Shown in pieces: positions 62,810-64,000 of a stretch of DNA of 64,000 nt. The notes under the pieces are model-generated. The model searched no databases and was not told the DNA's origin. It worked only from the letters and a program-made list of their open reading frames with translations. The position numbers and the translations under genes are program-made. This DNA comes from Fluviicola sp. XM-24bin1 (GTDB lineage: Bacteria > Bacteroidota > Bacteroidia > Flavobacteriales_D > Crocinitomicaceae): the NCBI GenBank assembly GCA_003149635.1, contig QCWI01000001.1, forward strand, positions 250,588 through 314,587, in the 5' to 3' direction. How positions within the stretch are numbered: the stretch's first letter is position 1; each line of letters opens with the position of its first letter.

Positions 62810-63685
62810 TTAGTATCCGTATTTCTTCAATTTCTGGTCAGAAGAACGCCAGTCTTTATCCACTTTAACGAACGTTTCCAAGAAGATCTTCTTCCCTACA
62901 AAGCGCTCCATTTCTTTCCGAGATTCACGGCCGATTCGCTTGAGCATATCACCGCCTTTTCCGATAATAATTCCTTTTTGAGAATTGCGTTCTACGATGA
63001 TCAGTGCACGAATGCGGATGATATCGTCTTCTTCCAGATATTCTTCGACCTCCACCTGACAAGCGTAAGGCACTTCTTTTTTGGTGTGGATGAAAATCTT
63101 TTCACGGATGATCTCAGAAATGAAGAATCGCATTGGGCGATCTGAAATCTGGTCTTTATCAAAATAGGGTGGGCTTTCAGGAATGTTGTTTCGAATCTCT
63201 TCCCAAACACCTTCAATTCCGAAGCCGTGCAAAGCTGAAATCGGGAAGATTTTTGCGTTCGGCAATTTTTCTTGCCAGTACGCCAATCGTTCGGCTACCG
63301 CTTGTTGATCCGATAAATCCATCTTGTTGATAAGGCAAAGCACAGGAATTTCCAATTTTTGGATGCGCTCCAAAGTTTCCTTGTGATTCATCTCGTTTTC
63401 CTTGGGATCGGTAACGAAGATGAGTACATCTGCATCTTTCAACGATGTGTTCACATACTCCATCATGTTGTCGTGCAACTTGTAGGCAGAGTTCACAACG
63501 CCCGGAGTATCAGAGAAAACAATTTGATGGTCTTCGTCATTTACAATTCCGAGGATGCGGTGTCGCGTTGTTTGAGCCTTTGACGTCACAATGGATAACT
63601 TCTCGCCAATGAGTTGATTCATCAAGGTTGATTTTCCAACGTTCGGACTACCAACAATATTTACGAAACCGGATTTGTGTGCCAT
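62810..63685 (-). CDS. era: GTPase Era
   Basis: A 291-residue GTPase that binds 16S rRNA and helps 30S maturation. G domain: [21 protein letters not shown]-terminal KH domain: RNSQKGIIIGKGGDMLKRIG. The start ATG 63685 is preferred over TTG 63709 because it begins MAHKSGFVNIVGSPNVG at the family position. Der lies about 4 kb away on the same strand, separated by the S8 peptidase. Confidence 0.96.
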   Translation of the reverse strand: MAHKSGFVNIVGSPNVGKSTLMNQLIGEKLSIVTSKAQTTRHRILGIVNDEDHQIVFSDTPGVVNSAYKLHDNMMEYVNTSLKDADVLIFVTDPKENEMNHKETLERIQKLEIPVLCLINKMDLSDQQAVAERLAYWQEKLPNAKIFPISALHGFGIEGVWEEIRNNIPESPPYFDKDQISDRPMRFFISEIIREKIFIHTKKEVPYACQVEVEEYLEEDDIIRIRALIIVERNSQKGIIIGKGGDMLKRIGRESRKEMERFVGKKIFLETFVKVDKDWRSSDQKLKKYGY

Positions 63686-63783
63686 TCTGGAATTGATTTT
63701 TGCTTGCAAAAGTTGAAAGCGGCTACAAAGGAACGGAAATTCTGGGAAATCTGGATTTAGCTAGAGAAGTTAGGGGTTAAAAA

Positions 63784-63829
63784 TCGCCATTCCGCGAATT
63801 CGCGAATTCGCTTGTTCGCGAAATGGCGA
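63784..63829. repeat. Long GC-rich hairpin upstream of era
   Basis: TCGCCATT and CGCGAA pair with TTCGCG and AATGGCGA across one mismatch, with loop TTCGCGAATTCGCTTG. Core palindrome GCGAATTCGC is repeated. It sits between era and the hydrolase. Confidence 0.75.
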
Positions 63830-63843
63830 ACAAGGTCTGAGAT

Positions 63844-64000
63844 TTACAATTCATTCAAAAATGCCGTAATAGCCTCCCAATATTCCTCACCACCATCCTG
63901 ATTGATCCACAATGCGCGCGATCCATGATGTCCTGCACTTTGAGGAATAAACTGCACCTCGTTCTGATTCAATCCACTTTCATTTACCAATCCTGCTAAT
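63844..64000 (-). CDS. Alpha/beta-hydrolase, C-terminal end (runs off the window)
   Basis: Only the last 52 codons are inside; the gene starts beyond base 64000. The sequence has IPQSAGHHGSRALWINQD, with the catalytic His expected in GHHG, and ends EYWEAITAFLNEL. It fits an esterase or chlorophyllase/acetyl-esterase-like alpha/beta hydrolase; the rest of the protein is needed to be precise. Same strand as era. Confidence 0.68.
   Translation of the reverse strand, partial: LAGLVNESGLNQNEVQFIPQSAGHHGSRALWINQDGGEEYWEAITAFLNEL

Noticed and set aside
1-64000. CRISPR array, prophage or insertion sequence
   Set aside because: No evenly spaced direct repeats, integrase, transposase or phage structural gene was seen. 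The intergenic repeats are short hairpins or degenerate words.

Overview
The window is chromosomal DNA from a member of the Bacteroidota, most likely Flavobacteriales; the genus cannot be fixed from sequence alone. Four things point there. At least five secreted proteins end in type IX secretion system (T9SS) C-terminal sorting domains. Many genes are preceded by the Bacteroidota -7 promoter element TAnnTTTG. The ExbB / four-helix protein / ExbD / ExbD gene order is present, and so is a conserved block of flippase, dUTPase, nucleotidyltransferase, TPR, DUF4292 and EnvC genes. I see no rRNA, CRISPR array, transposase or phage gene, and the region looks like a stable chromosomal core.

Layout. 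1-5268: a glycosyltransferase fragment and a metallo-hydrolase (minus), then galE, an outer-membrane protein, a TatD-type hydrolase, an asparaginase and tRNA-Ser(GGA). 5269-6462: near-repeats and the remnant of a T9SS-secreted protein. 6463-9153: an ExbB/ExbD proton-motor operon without a TonB gene. 9321-16688: a GNAT-like protein, pth, asnS, rpoN, a PAP2-like membrane protein, an M48 lipoprotein protease and a LacI regulator. 16795-27515: a frameshifted secreted protein, an L-type-lectin T9SS protein, a TetR-hydrolase operon and a 1497-residue T9SS protein. 27644-34034: a membrane AraC regulator, lysS, hemJ, an unusual ExbD-like lipoprotein and a GT-C-like membrane protein. 34200-41828: enoyl-CoA hydratase, then the flippase-to-EnvC block. 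41976-48091: surface polysaccharide genes (O-antigen ligase, Wzz, methyltransferase, flippase) and a secreted protein. 48172-64000: an RprX/RprY-like two-component pair, thioredoxin-like and NlpC/P60 proteins, a 1150-residue outer-membrane protein, a SpoIIE-type phosphatase, der, a subtilisin with T9SS signal, era and the end of an alpha/beta hydrolase.

Common theme. Housekeeping translation and GTPase genes (asnS, lysS, pth, der, era, tRNA-Ser) are interspersed with envelope functions: lipopolysaccharide and capsule assembly, peptidoglycan remodelling, proton-motor energisation of the outer membrane, and T9SS export.

Points most worth follow-up: (1) a lipoprotein at 31396-32283 that matches the periplasmic part of ExbD along its length but has a lipobox instead of the transmembrane helix and adds a proline-rich tail; (2) several genes whose -7 element ends only 4-5 bases before the start codon, implying leaderless mRNAs; (3) intergenic hairpin families with a constant core and covarying stems, often in oppositely oriented pairs; (4) a TetR operator-like inverted repeat lying on that gene's own promoter; (5) a decayed T9SS gene and a frameshifted secreted protein.
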